Origin: Deinococcus sp. Marseille-Q6407
GTDB taxonomy: Bacteria > Deinococcota > Deinococci > Deinococcales > Deinococcaceae
Reading direction: 5' to 3'
Assembly: GCF_946848805.1 (NCBI RefSeq)
Contig: NZ_CAMPFU010000004.1
Location: 124,001 to 188,000 of the forward strand
Length of the DNA stretch: 64,000 nt
Shown: in pieces, positions 39,223 through 50,947 of the stretch
Numbering within the stretch: the first letter of the stretch is position 1
Layout of the letters: each line of letters begins with the position of its first letter
Made by a program: the position numbers and the translations under genes
The notes under the pieces: generated by a model
Database searches by the model: none
Seen by the model: the letters and a program-made list of their open reading frames with translations, nothing else
What the model was told of the DNA's origin: nothing

Positions 39223-41488
39223 CTAGCGGCCCTGCTCGGCCCAGCCGGCCAGCACCTTGTCCACCGTCAGCGGGTACTCGCGGATGCGGACCCCGCTGGC
39301 GTTGTACACCGCGTTGGCGACCGCCGCGCCCACGCCGCAGATGCCCAGCTCGCCTAAGCCCTTGCCCTTGATAGGCGAGGCCTTATCATCCAGCTCTTCC
39401 GGGAAAATAACGTCCAGGTCGGGAATATCGGCGTGGACCGGCACGTGGTATTCGGCCAGGTCGTGGTTGACGAACAGGCCCAGGTTCTCGTCCACCTGCA
39501 GTTCCTCCATCAGTGCGGCGCCCACGCCCATGGTCATACCGCCCAGGCACTGGCTGCGCGCCGTCACCGGGTTGAAGATCCGGCCGGCCGCCGCCACGCT
39601 GGTCAGGCGCCGCACCCGGATTTCGCCGGTCACGCTGTGAACCGCCACCTCGCAGAAGTGCGCCCCGAAGCTGGCTTGGGCGTATTTTTCGCTCAGGTCG
39701 CCAAAAGTAGCGTTGACGGTGGCCTCAATCGGCTCGGGGGCCTTGGCGGCCACCACACCCAGCAGAGTGCATTTGTCGCCTTCCCAGACCTCGCCGTCCT
39801 TGAACACGGCCTGCTTGGGGTCATACCCGGCTGCCTTGGCGATCTTGTTGCGCAGCTCGTCGGCTGCGTAGTACACGCCGGTGGCCGAGCTGTTGGCGCC
39901 CCAGGAACCGCCCGAGCCGCTCGACTTGGGAAAGTCGGAATCGCCCAGTTTGACGGTCACGTCGTCCAGCTCCACGCCCAACATCTCGGCGGCGGTCTGG
40001 CCCAAAATGGTGTAGGAGCCGGTGCCGATATCGGTCATCTGGGTTTCGACGGTGATCTTGCCGCCCCTATCCAGCCGGGCCGTGGCGCCGCTGGGCTTTT
40101 GCTGGTTGCCGCGAAAAGCGCTGGCCACCCCCAGCCCGATCAGCCATTCGCCGTCACGGACCTGCCCCGGCTGCGCCACTCGCTGGTCCCAACCGAACGC
40201 TTCGGCGCCTCGCCGCAGGCTGTCCACCAGTTTGCGGCTGGAAAAGGGCCGCTGGGGGCCTTTTTCCGGGTCGTAGCCGATGTCGTTGATTACGCGCAGC
40301 TCGATGGGGTCCATCTCCAACTTCTCGGCCAGCTCGTCCATGGCGCATTCCAGCGCCAGCATGCCCACCGCTTCGCCGGGCGCGCGCATAGAGCCACCCG
40401 GCGGCAGGTGCAGTTCGCTGAGGCGCTGGCGCACCAGCCGGTTCTCGCCGGCGTAGAGCAGCTCGCTCTGGTGACTGGCGGTCTCGGCGCTGCCCCCCGG
40501 CAGATTTCCGGAGTAGGAATCATGGCGCAGAGCGTGAATGCGGCCTTCCTGATCGGCCCCGAAGCGCAAGGCGCTGAATGGTGGCGGGGCGATGGCTGGT
40601 GTGGTTGAAAATCTGCGGGCGGGTCAGGGCGCACTTGACCGGGCGGCCCAGCATCCGGGCGGCCACCGCGCTCAGCACGGCGTCTCCATAGAACATCAGC
40701 TTGGAGCCGAAACCCCCGCCGATATAGGCCGAGATGATCCGGACATTTTTCTGCGGCATGTCCAGGGTCTTGGCCACGCCGCGCTGCACCCAGTGCACCA
40801 CCTGATGCGAGGTGTACAGCGTCAGCTGCTCGCCGGCTTCGTCCCACTCGGCCAGCGAGGCGTGCGGCTCCATCATGACCTGTGACTGGTACGGCGTGGT
40901 GTAAGTCACGTCCAGCTGCACGGCGGCCCGCTCGAAAGCGCCGGCAAAGTCGCCCACCTTCTGGTCCTTGCTCTCGTCGTCGTCGCCGGCCGGCTCGGCT
41001 TCGGCCATCACGTCGGCCAGCACGAAATCGCCCTCGTCCGTCTGGTCCTCGTACTCGATGACCAGAGCCTGCGCGGCGGCGCGGGCCTGCTCGAAGGTTT
41101 CGGCCACCACGAACGCCACCGCCTGGTGGTAGTAATCCACCTCGTCGTCGGACATCTGGGGAGTGCTGTCGTTTTCCTGCGGCACCGGGGATTCGCTCTC
41201 GCCCTGCGCCGGCATGTTCTCGTGGGTCAGAATCAGCAGCACGCCGGGCATCTTCTCCGCGGCGCTCTGATCCACCGACTTGACCTTGCCGCGGGCCACG
41301 CCGGCCCCGACCAGATAGCCGTAGGCCGCGTTTTGCGGCTCGCCTTGCTGGTGGCCGTATTCGTAGGCGTAGGTGGCCTGCCCAGTCACTTTGAGCGGGC
41401 CTTCCTTGCGGGGGTGGGGCCGGGTCAGGACTTTTTCCTGGTCCAGCGGGTTGATTCCGGCGGGGGTGTCGAACTTGCTGCCGCTCAT
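39223..41488 (-). pseudogene. paoC: PaoC-like molybdopterin-binding aldehyde oxidase subunit, one frameshift
   Basis: About 754 aa when repaired. Large catalytic subunit of a xanthine-oxidase-family hydroxylase (PaoABC/YagTSR type). ISAYIGGGFGSKL, GSMRAPGEAVGMLALE and the late GLGELGICGVGAAVANAVYN contact the molybdenum site, the last with the catalytic Glu. The frame shifts by +1 at about 40567-40570: dropping one T turns CGCCTTGCGC into CGCCTGCGC, joining TIQRL to RFGADQEG. As read, translation stops early. It overlaps paoB by 4 nt. Aldehydes are the likely substrates. Confidence 0.87.
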
Positions 41489-42444
41489 GCTGCTCCTCCG
41501 TTGTGCTCTGCCGCGTTCATCACGGCCTGGACAGCCCGGCGGGCCAGGTCCAGCTTGAACGCGTTCTGTTCGGTGGGCCGGGCGCCTTCAAAGGCCGCAT
41601 CGGTCACCGCCTGGGCGCCCTGCGCCCACTGGGCTTCGGCTTCCGGCACCCGGCAGGGCTTGGGCGCCACGCCGCCGAACGCCACCCGCGCCTGTCCGTC
41701 CTCCGTTACCACGGCTGCCACCGACACCAGCGCAAAAGCGTAGGACTGACGGTCGCGGACCTTGTGGTAAAAGTGCTGCCCGCCCAGCGGCACCGGCAGC
41801 GTGACCGACAGGATCATTTCGCCCGGTTCCAGCACGTTTTCGATGTGCGGGGTGTTGCCGGGCAGCCGGTAAAAGTCGTGGATGGAGATGTCGCGCTCCG
41901 TGCCGTCCGCCTGCTGGGTCTGAATGGTGGCGTCCAGCACGCTGAGAGCCACCGCCATATCGCCGGGATAGTTGGCGATGCAGTCGTCCGAGGTGCCGAT
42001 CACGGCCAGCGAGCGGCTGACGCCGTGCAGGGCGCCGCAGCCGGTGCCGGGTTCACGCTTGTTGCAGGGCAGGTCGGTGTCGTAAAAGTAGGGGCAGCGG
42101 GTGCGCTGCAGCAAGTTCCCGGCGGTGGTGGCGCGGTTACGAATCTGCACCGAGGCTCCGGCCAGGATGGCCCGGCTCAGCACCGCGTAGTCCTGCCGCA
42201 CGCGGGGATGCGCCGCCAGGTCGGTGTTGCGCACGCCGGCGCCGATTTTCAGGCCGCCGCCTTCGGTGTCCGAGATGTCTTCCAGGCCGGCGCGGTTCAG
42301 GTCCACCAACTGCGCCGGGGTTTCGATGCCCAGCTTCATCAGGTCCAGCAGGTTGGTGCCGCCGGCCAGGTATTTGCCGCTGTCTTCCAGCAGGCCGGGT
42401 GCCTGCGCGGCGTCTTCGGCCCGTACATATTCAAACGCCCTCAT
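41485..42444 (-). CDS. paoB: PaoB-like FAD-binding subunit of aldehyde oxidase
   Basis: 319 aa. CoxM-type FAD domain: [15 protein letters not shown] near residue 30 and [19 protein letters not shown] near residue 100. The loop with [20 protein letters not shown] holds the cysteines that in E. coli PaoB bind an extra [4Fe-4S] cluster, which sets this group apart from ordinary xanthine dehydrogenases. It is intact, while both partner genes are broken. It overlaps paoC and paoA by 4 nt each. Confidence 0.9.
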   Translation of the reverse strand: MRAFEYVRAEDAAQAPGLLEDSGKYLAGGTNLLDLMKLGIETPAQLVDLNRAGLEDISDTEGGGLKIGAGVRNTDLAAHPRVRQDYAVLSRAILAGASVQIRNRATTAGNLLQRTRCPYFYDTDLPCNKREPGTGCGALHGVSRSLAVIGTSDDCIANYPGDMAVALSVLDATIQTQQADGTERDISIHDFYRLPGNTPHIENVLEPGEMILSVTLPVPLGGQHFYHKVRDRQSYAFALVSVAAVVTEDGQARVAFGGVAPKPCRVPEAEAQWAQGAQAVTDAAFEGARPTEQNAFKLDLARRAVQAVMNAAEHNGGAA

Positions 42445-43005
42445 TCGCCGGCTCCTTCATGTTCGTGCACGCTGCGCACCGCTGCAACGATGTTGGGGTA
42501 GGCGGCGCAGCGGCAGATGTTCCCGCTCAGGCGCTCGCGCACCTCGTCGTCGCTGAACTCCACTTTGTTCAGGTCCGCGGTGACGTGGCTGGGCTCTCCG
42601 CGCTCAATCTCGTCCAGCACCGCCACGGCCGACATGATCTGGCCGGGGGTGCAGTAGCCGCACTGAAAGCCGTCGCACTCCACAAAGGCGGCTTGCATGG
42701 GATGCAGGTCGTCCGGAGTCCCCAGCCCTTCAATGGTGGTCACCTCGTCGCCGTCATGCATCACGGCCAGCGACAGGCAGGCGTTGAGGCGCTCACCATT
42801 CACCAGCACGGTGCAGGAGCCTCACTGCCCATGGTCACAGCCTTTTTTTGGTGCCGGTCAGGCTCAGGTGCTCACGCAGGGCGTCCAGCAGGGAAACGCG
42901 GGGGTCGAGGTGCAGCTGTTGATCTCGTCCGTTGACCTTCAGGTTCACTGCCACGCTGGGCGGACTCTGAAGCTCGGCGGACCCTTCGGAAGTCGTCTGG
43001 GTCAT
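42441..43005 (-). pseudogene. paoA: PaoA-like [2Fe-2S] subunit, frameshift plus nonsense codon
   Basis: About 187 aa if repaired. Plant-type ferredoxin domain plus C-terminal [2Fe-2S] domain (ECDGFQCGYCTPGQIMSA; SGNICRCAAYPN). Two lesions lie close together. A run of seven A (T7 at 42843-42849 on the plus strand) shifts the frame by +1 after LTGTKK. In the repaired frame GCDHGQ is followed by TGA (42822-42824) where a cluster cysteine belongs (GCDHGQCGSC). The N-terminus has no Tat signal, unlike E. coli PaoA, so the enzyme would have been cytoplasmic. Confidence 0.88.
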
Positions 43006-43011
43006 CAGGTC

Positions 43012-43017
43012 AGCCTA
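43012..43017 (-). promoter_or_regulatory. Leaderless -10 of the pao operon (TAGGCT)
   Basis: TANNNT hexamer 6 nt from ATG 43005 on the minus strand. It is identical to the -10 of the PAP2 gene at 57105. Confidence 0.45.
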
Positions 43018-43143
43018 GCAGCCGCGCCGCCGCTCTGAGCGCAGAAATCCTTTGTGCTGGATTAAGTTTCTCTGGCCTTTCCCACCGGCCTGACCTGCGG
43101 GTCTGCTGCGCTGCCGGGCGGCGTATAGTGGGGCCGGTTTTTC

Positions 43144-43185
43144 CCTGTTTGCTCCCTGCTTTCTCCTTTCTTCCTGTTTGCTCCC
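43144..43185 (+). repeat. 13-bp direct repeats in the fdh leader
   Basis: CCTGTTTGCTCCC occurs at 43144-43156 and 43173-43185, 29 bp apart (start to start), inside a pyrimidine-rich stretch. TATAGT at 43124-43129 is a possible -10 of the formate dehydrogenase operon, which would put the repeats in its 5' leader. Confidence 0.55.
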
Positions 43186-43258
43186 GTTTCACCTTGCTCT
43201 CTGTCCTGAGTGCGCCGCCGGGGCGCTCAGGCTGCTCCTGAAAGGTAACCTGCCTCCC

Positions 43259-46360
<3,102 letters not shown>

Positions 46361-46436
46361 ATTCCCTGGCCCGGTGTGGAAGTGGAGCGCGGGTCCTTCC
46401 CACTCCCCGCCCGGACCACCCAAAGGAGTCTGAAAG

Positions 46437-46919
46437 ATGGCAAAAGCGATCGAATACACCCCGCAGCCCCCTACCCCGGCCGAGCGGCTGGGTACGGCGA
46501 CCGCCCAGGCCGAGCCGGCCCTGACCGAAGCGCTGGAATTGCTTACTGAACTGCACCAGCGCGGCGGGCTGGACCTGGCCCTCAAACTGCTGCGCGGCGG
46601 CGAGAACCTCAGCGCGGCGGCCCTGGACAAGCTGACCGGTGAAACCGGTATCACCGTGCTGCGGAACCTGGTCGAAGTGGTCAAGCTGGCCGGCTCGCTG
46701 GACCCCCGCGAGCTGGAAGCGTTGCTCGGCGCGCTGGGCAGCGGCGTGGAACAGGCCGCCCGCAGCGTGGAAGTCGGCACCCGGTTGTCGCCGGCCAGTG
46801 CGCTGAAGCAACTGGCCGACTCGGATGTGCAGCTGGCCCTAGGCGCCACCTTCGGGCTGCTGAAAGGCATCGGCGCCTCGCTGCGGCAGGCGCGCGAACA
46901 GACGGAGCGTCCCGGCTGA
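46437..46919 (+). CDS. DUF1641 protein (YjgD/YrhD-like), formate dehydrogenase partner
   Basis: 160 aa, helical and soluble. The family core is TALELLTELHQRGGLDLALK-like sequence (EALELLTELHQRGGLDLALK) followed by TGITVLRNLVEVVKLAGSLD. Genes of this family regularly follow YjgC-type formate dehydrogenases, and this one lies 76 nt after it with AAGGAG before the ATG. A small-subunit or assembly role is inferred; the biochemical role is not established. Confidence 0.85.
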   Translation: MAKAIEYTPQPPTPAERLGTATAQAEPALTEALELLTELHQRGGLDLALKLLRGGENLSAAALDKLTGETGITVLRNLVEVVKLAGSLDPRELEALLGALGSGVEQAARSVEVGTRLSPASALKQLADSDVQLALGATFGLLKGIGASLRQAREQTERPG

Positions 46920-46948
46920 ACACCAGCCCACTCAACGGAGTCTGGCCG

Positions 46949-47731
46949 GTGCGCCGCTACGGCCCGGCTGGCCTGGACCCTATTCCCGCCGATGACCTCT
47001 TGGCCGCCGAGGAGCCGCTGGAACTGCGCCTGCTGACTGCCGGGCAGGCTGGAGAAGAGGAGCGCCCCCTGGTGGTGCTGATGCGCACGCCCGGCGCTGA
47101 CCGCGAGCTGCTGCGAGGCTGGCTGCATGCTGAGGGCCTGAGTGGCCAGCTCCAGCCGCACCCGGAGAATCCCAATCTGTGGTACCTGCGGGGCGAGGTG
47201 CCGCCCGACTATGTGGCCCGCCAGACCTCCAGCGCCTGTGGCATCTGTGGCAGTGGCAGCGTGGAACGGCTGCTGCTGCGAACGGGAGCTCTGCCCGCCA
47301 GGCCACCGCTGGACCCGGCCCTGCTGGCGGCCCTACCGGAGCGCCTGCGGGCCGGGCAGAGCGGCTTTGCTGCCAGCGGTGGCCTGCACGGCGCCGCGCT
47401 GTTCAGCCCGGACGGCCGTCTCCTGTGCCTCTTCGAGGACATCGGCCGTCATAACGCCGCCGACAAGGTGGTGGGCTGGGCGCTGGACCGGCCTGAGCTG
47501 GACCGGCCCGGCAGCGTGCTGGTGATCAGCAGCCGCCTGGGCTACGAAATTGCCCAGAAAGCGGTGTTGGCCGGCATCGGAGCGGTGATCGGGGTGGGGG
47601 GCGCCACCACCCTGGCGGCCCAGACTGCCCAGGCGTTTGGGCTGCTGCTGGCCGGCTTTGCACGCGGCGGCCACCTGACGGTTTACACCGGCGCCGAGCG
47701 GCTGCTGGGCGAAGGGGCGCACGAGCACTAA
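46949..47731 (+). CDS. fdhD: Formate dehydrogenase accessory sulfurtransferase FdhD
   Basis: 260 aa. Transfers sulfur from a cysteine desulfurase to the bis-PGD cofactor of formate dehydrogenase. The sulfur-carrying CxxC appears in SSACGICGSGSVERLL. GGLHGAALFSPDGRL, FEDIGRHNAADKVVGWAL and VLVISSRLGYEIAQKAV are conserved core motifs. GTG 46949 follows GGAG. It is the last gene of the fdh operon, with a strong hairpin immediately downstream. Confidence 0.94.
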   Translation: MRRYGPAGLDPIPADDLLAAEEPLELRLLTAGQAGEEERPLVVLMRTPGADRELLRGWLHAEGLSGQLQPHPENPNLWYLRGEVPPDYVARQTSSACGICGSGSVERLLLRTGALPARPPLDPALLAALPERLRAGQSGFAASGGLHGAALFSPDGRLLCLFEDIGRHNAADKVVGWALDRPELDRPGSVLVISSRLGYEIAQKAVLAGIGAVIGVGGATTLAAQTAQAFGLLLAGFARGGHLTVYTGAERLLGEGAHEH

Positions 47732-47739
47732 ACGGAAGT

Positions 47740-47772
47740 AGGAGCCGGGGGCAACTGCTGCCCTCGGCTCCT
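47740..47772. terminator. Bidirectional terminator between fdhD and the subtilase gene
   Basis: AGGAGCCGGGGGCA (47740-47753) pairs with TGCCCTCGGCTCCT (47759-47772): a 14-bp stem with one G-U type mismatch and a 5-nt loop between convergent genes. The T-tract is weak. Confidence 0.7.
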
Positions 47773-47788
47773 GTTCTGCTGCTGGTCC

Positions 47789-49486
47789 TCAGCGCACGGC
47801 GATGTTCTGGGTGGTGTCGCCCTGGGCGTCCACCGTGGTCTGGCCCTGGTACGACGCTTTGGAGGTGTCCACTTCGGCGCGCAGGTCGTAGCGGCCGCGT
47901 GGCAGGTTCAGCGTGTAGGGCAGCTTCAGTGTCTTCAGCGTTTCAGCGGTTTGCTTGAACGGTGCTCCCACCGCCCGGCCATTCTGATAGGCCTGCACGA
48001 TCAGCGTGTAGCGGTTCGGCTGCGGCGCCGGTGTGCCGCTCAGGCGCTGCGCAGCGGCCAGCGCGCCTGGCAGGTTCAGCTGCGGCTGCGCTGTATCGGC
48101 CGACGGCTTGCCGCCTTCCAGCAGCGCCTGACGAACCTGGGCGGCCTTCAGGCCAGGATAAGCGGCCCGGATCAGCGAGGCGGCCCCGCTGGTCAGTGCG
48201 CTGGCCTCGGAGGTGCCGGCACTCAGCTTGTAGCCGCCGCTACGGTCCAGTTCCAGCCGGTCCAGTTCCAGCATCGTGCTGGTGCCCCGGCCACAGCCCG
48301 ATTCGCCGCCGGGTGCCAGCAGGTCCAGCTTCTGGCCATCTTTCGGCCGGGCGCTGAAGCACGACATCTGCCCAGCCGGGTTAACAGCCCCGACCGCGAT
48401 CACTTCTGGCTGGTTGGCGGGGAAATACAGGCCGTCGCCCGGAGTGTTGCCTGCCGCCGAGATCATGACGATATCGGCCTGCGCAGCGCGCTCGATCTGC
48501 TGGCGGACCGCCGGATCGCTCTTCAGCCCGGGAATGCCCAGACTCATGTTGACGACCCGGGCACCCTGCTTCACGGCGTAGCCGAGGCCAGCCGCCAGGC
48601 TGGAGGTGGTGGCAAAGGCAGCATTGCCGCCCTGCTGGTCGCCCAGCACCTTGACCGCCAGCAGGGGACCGCTCCAGGTCATGCCGCTCAGGCCCCGCCC
48701 GTTGTTGGTGGCGGCCCCGATCAGGCCGGCCATCGCGGTGCCGTGCCCACGCGGCTCGGTGAGGATGTCGCTGTAATCGCTGTCGGTACCGGAGCAGCCG
48801 CCCCCAATAACCGTCGAGCAGAAGTCGTAGCCGCCCCTCAACCGGCTGCTCAGGTCGGGGTGACTGCGGTCGGCGCCGGTGTCCAGCACAGCAGTCAGCA
48901 CGCCGGCCGGCGACTTGCCCTGGCCCTGCAGTTGCCGCCAGGCGGAAGCGGCCCCGATCTGGGTCAGGTAGTCCTGATGCTGGATGCCGCCCACGTCGAT
49001 CCCAGCGTTTCCGGGAAAGCCGGGGTCATTGGGCGTGGTGGCCTGCACCTGGTAGAGGTATTCGGGCTGCGAGGCGATGCCGCTCTCAGCCAGCTGCTGC
49101 GCCAGCTCCTGCGGCTGCGGGGTCCACACCCGTACCAGGCCCAGTTCGCTCAGGCTTTCAGTGCGCAGTCCGGCCAGCTGGGGTGAGAGCGACTGCGCCG
49201 AGAGGCCACCGGAGGTCACCAGCAACTGGTCAGGCACGTGTGGGGCGTCCCAGTCGGCCGTTTCTGCTGTTTCCGCGGCCATAACCGAGAGCGCGCCGGC
49301 CGGCAGCTGCACTTCGCCGCTGACGCGAACATTGCCCGGTTGAGAAGGCCCAGGAGTACCGCTGCCGGGATTCGGGGCGCTACCACCGCCACCGCAGGCG
49401 GTCAGGCCCAGGGTCAGCAGGGCACCGAGGAGCCAGGGGGCAGTTCCAGAACGCTGCCGTGGGGCCATAGGAGTCAAAGGAGTCAT
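47789..49486 (-). CDS. S8 (subtilisin) family serine peptidase, lipoprotein
   Basis: 565 aa. A lipoprotein signal (WLLGALLTLGLTACGGGG, lipobox Cys about residue 31) is followed by a Gly/Pro linker and a propeptide-like region. The catalytic triad is Asp in TAVLDTGADRSHPDLS, His in GHGTAMAGLIG and Ser in GTSEASALTSGAAS; the oxyanion Asn is in MISAAGNTPGDG. A C-terminal beta-rich domain of about 90 residues follows. It should be exported and anchored by lipid. General extracellular proteolysis is inferred. Confidence 0.93.
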   Translation of the reverse strand: MTPLTPMAPRQRSGTAPWLLGALLTLGLTACGGGGSAPNPGSGTPGPSQPGNVRVSGEVQLPAGALSVMAAETAETADWDAPHVPDQLLVTSGGLSAQSLSPQLAGLRTESLSELGLVRVWTPQPQELAQQLAESGIASQPEYLYQVQATTPNDPGFPGNAGIDVGGIQHQDYLTQIGAASAWRQLQGQGKSPAGVLTAVLDTGADRSHPDLSSRLRGGYDFCSTVIGGGCSGTDSDYSDILTEPRGHGTAMAGLIGAATNNGRGLSGMTWSGPLLAVKVLGDQQGGNAAFATTSSLAAGLGYAVKQGARVVNMSLGIPGLKSDPAVRQQIERAAQADIVMISAAGNTPGDGLYFPANQPEVIAVGAVNPAGQMSCFSARPKDGQKLDLLAPGGESGCGRGTSTMLELDRLELDRSGGYKLSAGTSEASALTSGAASLIRAAYPGLKAAQVRQALLEGGKPSADTAQPQLNLPGALAAAQRLSGTPAPQPNRYTLIVQAYQNGRAVGAPFKQTAETLKTLKLPYTLNLPRGRYDLRAEVDTSKASYQGQTTVDAQGDTTQNIAVR

Positions 49487-49684
49487 ATCTCCACTCTGGC
49501 CTTCTACCCGCCCGCCTGGATGAAGTTATCTGATCTTAACTTTATCTGCTGCGTGCTGGACAGGGTTTTTTGTTCTTACGAACTTTTTGCGCGCCAACAA
49601 AATTAAGGTTTCTATAAGGAAGTGGTGCCTGTGTGACACTGTTACTGACTGGACATTTCAGATTGCCACGTGCAAACTGCGCCT

Positions 49685-50002
49685 ATGACGAAAAAAGCGA
49701 GCAAAGCCAAAGCCGCAGCTCCTGCGGAAAAGATGAACAAGTCCCAGCTGGTGGAAAAGGTCGCCGAGCAGACCGGCCTGACCAAGAAGCAGGCTGACGA
49801 AGCCGTGAGCACCATGCTGGACACCGTGGTTGAAGCGCTGCGCGGCGGCCAGGCTGTGGGCCTGCCCGGCCTGGGCACCCTGAGCGTCAAGGAAACTGCC
49901 GCCCGCACCGGCGTGAAGCCCGGCACCACCGAAAAGATCCAGATTCCTGCCGGCAAGAAGGTGGCTTTCAAGGTGGCCACCACCCTCAAGGGCAACCTCT
50001 AA
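49685..50002 (+). CDS. hup: HU-family nucleoid protein
   Basis: 105 aa. A basic Lys/Ala-rich N-terminal extension of about 18 residues ([15 protein letters not shown]), typical of Deinococcus HU, precedes the HU fold: [20 protein letters not shown], then [15 protein letters not shown] and a C-terminal [10 protein letters not shown]. The usual RNPxTG arm tip reads RTGVKPGTT, a divergent arm. ATG 49685 fits related proteins; GTG 49670 is an alternative. TATAAG at 49613-49618 is a candidate -10. A terminator follows. Confidence 0.92.
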   Translation: MTKKASKAKAAAPAEKMNKSQLVEKVAEQTGLTKKQADEAVSTMLDTVVEALRGGQAVGLPGLGTLSVKETAARTGVKPGTTEKIQIPAGKKVAFKVATTLKGNL

Positions 50003-50020
50003 GCTTTTTCCTTTCCAAGC

Positions 50021-50052
50021 AAAAAAGCCCTGGCCTGCGCCGGGGCTTTTTT
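50021..50052 (+). terminator. Rho-independent terminator of the HU gene
   Basis: GCCCTGGC (50027-50034) pairs with GCCGGGGC (50039-50046) around a short loop, one G-U pair. It is preceded by an A-tract and followed by a run of T. Confidence 0.85.
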
Positions 50053-50117
50053 TATGGTCTTGGGTAACAGACTCAAGCGTTGCAAGCGGGGGAGAGGCCG
50101 GCCCTACTCCGAGCAGG

Positions 50118-50546
50118 TCAGCGATTTTTCTGCGGCGGCCCGCTGACCGTGATCAGGGTTTCGCTGCCCTGGCGCACGGCGCTGTACTGAATCCGCTCGC
50201 TGCCTCTGAACAGGAAGGCCGAGTAATCGTCGTCCAGCAGGTCGTCGGTTTGCGGCCGGTAGCCTGCGCCTGTCAAGGTGCCCAACAGGGCTTTGGGCTG
50301 CCAGCCGCTGAGACGAAACTGCTCGGCCCGGCCCAGGCCCTGGCGAATGTCCTGACGGTAGCTGCTGGACGCTGGGCATTCCGGAGTGATGCCCGGCGGA
50401 ACCGGCGCAATGCCCCAAACACTGCCCAGCTGCTCGAAGCAGTACAGCGGGCCGGCCCAGCGCCGCTCGTTCAGTCCCCAGAAGGCGCCCAATGCCAGCA
50501 GCAGGATGGCCACCACCAGCAGCGCTGCGCGGGCAGGGGCGGTCAT
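50118..50546 (-). CDS. Hypothetical single-pass membrane protein
   Basis: 142 aa. One N-terminal membrane anchor (ARAALLVVAILLLALGAFWG) is followed by an exposed domain of about 115 residues with two cysteines (YCFEQL; TPECPAS) that could form a disulfide. Start overlaps the ArsR stop by 4 nt, so it is cotranscribed with cadA-arsR. I do not recognise the family. A link to metal handling comes only from the operon. Confidence 0.7.
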   Translation of the reverse strand: MTAPARAALLVVAILLLALGAFWGLNERRWAGPLYCFEQLGSVWGIAPVPPGITPECPASSSYRQDIRQGLGRAEQFRLSGWQPKALLGTLTGAGYRPQTDDLLDDDYSAFLFRGSERIQYSAVRQGSETLITVSGPPQKNR

Positions 50547-50947
50547 TCGGTTTCTCCCATATGTGCCGTCATCATATCCAGCAGCAGCTCAATATGGCGG
50601 TCGTGCAACGCGTAGTAGACGTTGCGGCCTTCTCGGCGGGCCCGCACGGCGCGGCTGGCCCGCAGCAGCCGCAGCGAGTGGCTGACACTGCTTTCCGAGG
50701 CCCCGCTGACGGCGGCCAGGTCACAGACGCACAGCTCGCCTGCCCGCAGCGCCAGGAGCAGCCGCAGCCGCCCAGGGTCGCCCAGGAGCCGGAAGACCTC
50801 GGCCGACCCGCTTACCACTTCGCTGCTCGGCAGAACTTCCCGCGCAGCCGCCACCGCTCCAGGGTGCAGACAGCGGGTGTCGCACACGTCGCTCTCTATT
50901 TGCGGGGCCGGAGCCTGGGGCGCTCCCTCGCGCTCACGAACGGTCAT
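50543..50947 (-). CDS. ArsR/SmtB-family metal-sensing repressor
   Basis: 134 aa winged helix. ELCVCDLAAVSGASESSVSH carries the CxC of an alpha-3-type metal site together with the recognition helix. N-terminal cysteines (DVCDTRC) resemble the CadC/CmtR extra ligands, and C-terminal DRHIELLLDMMTAH has the Asp/His spacing of an alpha-5 zinc site. It overlaps cadA by 4 nt and is downstream of it. Likely releases the operator at 53067-53086 on binding Cd, Zn or Pb. Confidence 0.9.
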   Translation of the reverse strand: MTVREREGAPQAPAPQIESDVCDTRCLHPGAVAAAREVLPSSEVVSGSAEVFRLLGDPGRLRLLLALRAGELCVCDLAAVSGASESSVSHSLRLLRASRAVRARREGRNVYYALHDRHIELLLDMMTAHMGETE

